64,000 bases of DNA from positions 1 through 64,000 of the forward strand of contig NZ_BAGF01000035.1 of assembly GCF_000308755.1 (NCBI RefSeq), written 5' to 3'. The notes beneath the pieces were generated by a model. That model made no database searches. It had not been told where the DNA came from and saw only the letters and a list, made by a program, of their open reading frames with translations. Source of the stretch: Nocardia pneumoniae NBRC 100136 (GTDB lineage: Bacteria > Actinomycetota > Actinomycetes > Mycobacteriales > Mycobacteriaceae). A program made the position numbers and the translations under genes. Shown piece after piece: positions 62,740-64,000 of this stretch. Positions within the stretch are counted from its first letter, which is position 1, and each line of letters opens with the position of its first letter.

Positions 62740-63159
62740 ATGAGCAATGGCAAAGACCTCGCCCTGTCCCACGTCGGCGTGCTGGTCGCGGACCAGCAGA
62801 AGGCGCTGGAGTTCTACCGCGACGTGATCGGTCTCGAGGTGCGCGCCGACCTGCCGTTCGCGGGCGGGCGCTGGGTGACGGTCGGTCCGGCGCAGCAGCC
62901 GGGGATCGAGTTCATCCTGGAGACCCCCGAGATGGTTCCGGACGACGCGGCCCGCACGGCGGCGCAGAGCCGCCTGGCCAGTGGCGCGCAGGGAACGCTG
63001 ATCTTCGTCACCGACGCCGTGGACGCGACCTTCGCCCGGCTGCGCGACGCCGGGGTCGAGGTGACGCAGGAGCCCATCTCGCAGCCGTACGGTGTCCGTG
63101 ACTGCGGATTCCGCGACCCGTGGGGCAACCACCTGCGCTTTTCCGAACTCCCGGGCTGA
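62740..63159 (+). CDS. VOC-family (glyoxalase-fold) protein
   Basis: A 139-residue VOC protein: LSHVGVLVADQQKALEFYRDVIGLEVRAD opens module 1, and LIFVTDAVDATFARLRDAGVEVTQEP ... DCGFRDPWGNHLRFSEL closes module 2. A metal-site His in SHVG and Glu near the C-terminus are kept, so it may be active; substrate unknown. ATG 62740 is used within a longer open frame. It stands alone between the conservon and ppc. Confidence 0.85.
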   Translation: MSNGKDLALSHVGVLVADQQKALEFYRDVIGLEVRADLPFAGGRWVTVGPAQQPGIEFILETPEMVPDDAARTAAQSRLASGAQGTLIFVTDAVDATFARLRDAGVEVTQEPISQPYGVRDCGFRDPWGNHLRFSELPG

Positions 63160-63222
63160 GCCGGGACGGCCCGGCGCGGGCCGCGTCGCCAACATTCGCA
63201 GACCGGACAATACTGTCTGATC

Positions 63223-64000
63223 ATGGGCGAATCGACGATCGACACCGCACAGGACGCCATCCGGCCGCTGCGTGACGACATCCGGTTCCTCGGTGGCGTG
63301 CTCGGCGACACCATCCGCGACCACGAGGGACCGGAGGTCTTCGACCTCATCGAGCGGGTGCGCATCGAGGCGTTCCGGGTGCGTCGCGAGGAGGTCGGGC
63401 GCAGCGCCGTCGCGCAGATGCTGGACGGTGTCGACATCGCGGTGGCCCTCCCGCTCATCCGAGCGTTCAGCTATTTCGTCCTGCTGGCCAACCTGGCCGA
63501 GGACATCCAGCGCGACCGTCGCCGCGCCGCGCACGAAGCGGCCGGGGAACCGCCGCAGGACTCCTCGCTCGCGGCGACCTACCGCAAGCTGGACGCGGCG
63601 GCGCTGGACGGCGACCGGGTCGCCGATCTGCTGGCCGACGCGCTGGTGTCGCCGGTGATCACCGCGCATCCGACGGAGACCCGCCGCCGCACCGTCTTCG
63701 ACGCGCAGGCCAGGATCACCGAACTGATGCGGCGCCGCCAGCGCTACGCCGAGAGCGAACGCGAGCGCGCCGACCTCGAGTTGCGGATCCGTCGCCAGGT
63801 GCTCAGCCTGTGGCGCACCGCGCTGATCCGGTTGGCCCGGCTGCGCATCCAGGACGAGATCTCGGTGGGGTTGCGCTATTACGACCTCACGCTGTTCGAC
63901 GTGATCCCGGCGATCAACGCCGAGGTACGCGCCGCGCTGCGGTCACGCTGGCCCGGTGTGGAGTTGCTGCCGCGCCCGATTCTGCGGCCCGGCTCGTGGA
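63223..64000 (+). CDS. ppc: Phosphoenolpyruvate carboxylase, 3' truncated by the window
   Basis: The first 259 codons of PEP carboxylase, running off the window end. From ATG 63223: [21 protein letters not shown], the catalytic-His motif [18 protein letters not shown], then [18 protein letters not shown]. It fixes bicarbonate onto PEP to give oxaloacetate, an anaplerotic step. The remaining about 650 residues lie outside the window. Confidence 0.95.
   Translation, partial: MGESTIDTAQDAIRPLRDDIRFLGGVLGDTIRDHEGPEVFDLIERVRIEAFRVRREEVGRSAVAQMLDGVDIAVALPLIRAFSYFVLLANLAEDIQRDRRRAAHEAAGEPPQDSSLAATYRKLDAAALDGDRVADLLADALVSPVITAHPTETRRRTVFDAQARITELMRRRQRYAESERERADLELRIRRQVLSLWRTALIRLARLRIQDEISVGLRYYDLTLFDVIPAINAEVRAALRSRWPGVELLPRPILRPGSW

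Overview
The window is a high-GC actinobacterial chromosome segment, most likely from a mycolic-acid genus close to Nocardia. This is inferred from the very high third-position GC, frequent GTG/TTG starts, and a gene order that follows the Mycobacterium tuberculosis polA-rpsA-coaE-Rv1632c-uvrB-Rv1636-uvrA-infC-rpmI-rplT-tsnR-pheS-pheT block with accessory genes inserted. I see no tRNA, rRNA, CRISPR array, transposase or prophage gene.

Layout. 1-3.4 kb: the end of an NB-ARC/TPR regulator, facing a radical-SAM/SPASM maturase of the FxsB type that is preceded by a 54-codon ORF with a strong ribosome binding site. This looks like a small RiPP locus whose peptide lacks the usual FxSxx ending. 3.5-9.3 kb: polA, beta-carbonic anhydrase, a stand-alone LeuA regulatory domain, thioredoxin and a 2H phosphoesterase. 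9.4-18.2 kb: an isocitrate/isopropylmalate-type dehydrogenase, an amino-acid ABC importer, a LysR/flavin-oxidoreductase divergent pair, an SPFH protein with a ribbon-helix-helix partner, and a methyltransferase. 18.4-25 kb: rpsA, then two TetR-controlled short-chain-dehydrogenase clusters. 25-34 kb: a gene-poor stretch, coaE fused to a GrpB domain, two tandem DUF402 genes, uvrB, VOC/AraC/DoxX genes, a 19-residue micropeptide ORF and a universal stress protein. 34-41 kb: a HelD-type RNA polymerase recycling ATPase, a PAS-PAS-GGDEF diguanylate cyclase, and a hypoxia-flavoured pair (ribosome-hibernation-like protein and a DosS/DosT-like haem GAF kinase). 41-55 kb: uvrA, small unrelated genes, infC-rpmI-rplT, tsnR, a TetR/MFS efflux pair and pheS-pheT. 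55-64 kb: hydrolase, two unknown genes, a DUF3558 lipoprotein, a complete conservon (cvnA-B-C-D), a VOC protein and the start of ppc.

Regulation visible in the DNA. polA, uvrB and uvrA, scattered over 38 kb, each carry the LexA-independent DNA-damage promoter motif TTGTCRGTG-N8-TAnnnT (one mismatch in uvrB). In polA and uvrB the spacing implies leaderless mRNAs and fixes the start codons. infC has no ATG/GTG/TTG at its conserved N-terminus and appears to start with ATC behind AGGAGG, after a leader with three strong hairpins. Several convergent gene pairs share strong hairpin terminators.

The most novel candidate is the FxsB-type maturase with its non-canonical peptide ORF at 1.97-3.37 kb. 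The most robust unlabelled signal is the shared damage promoter on the three repair genes.
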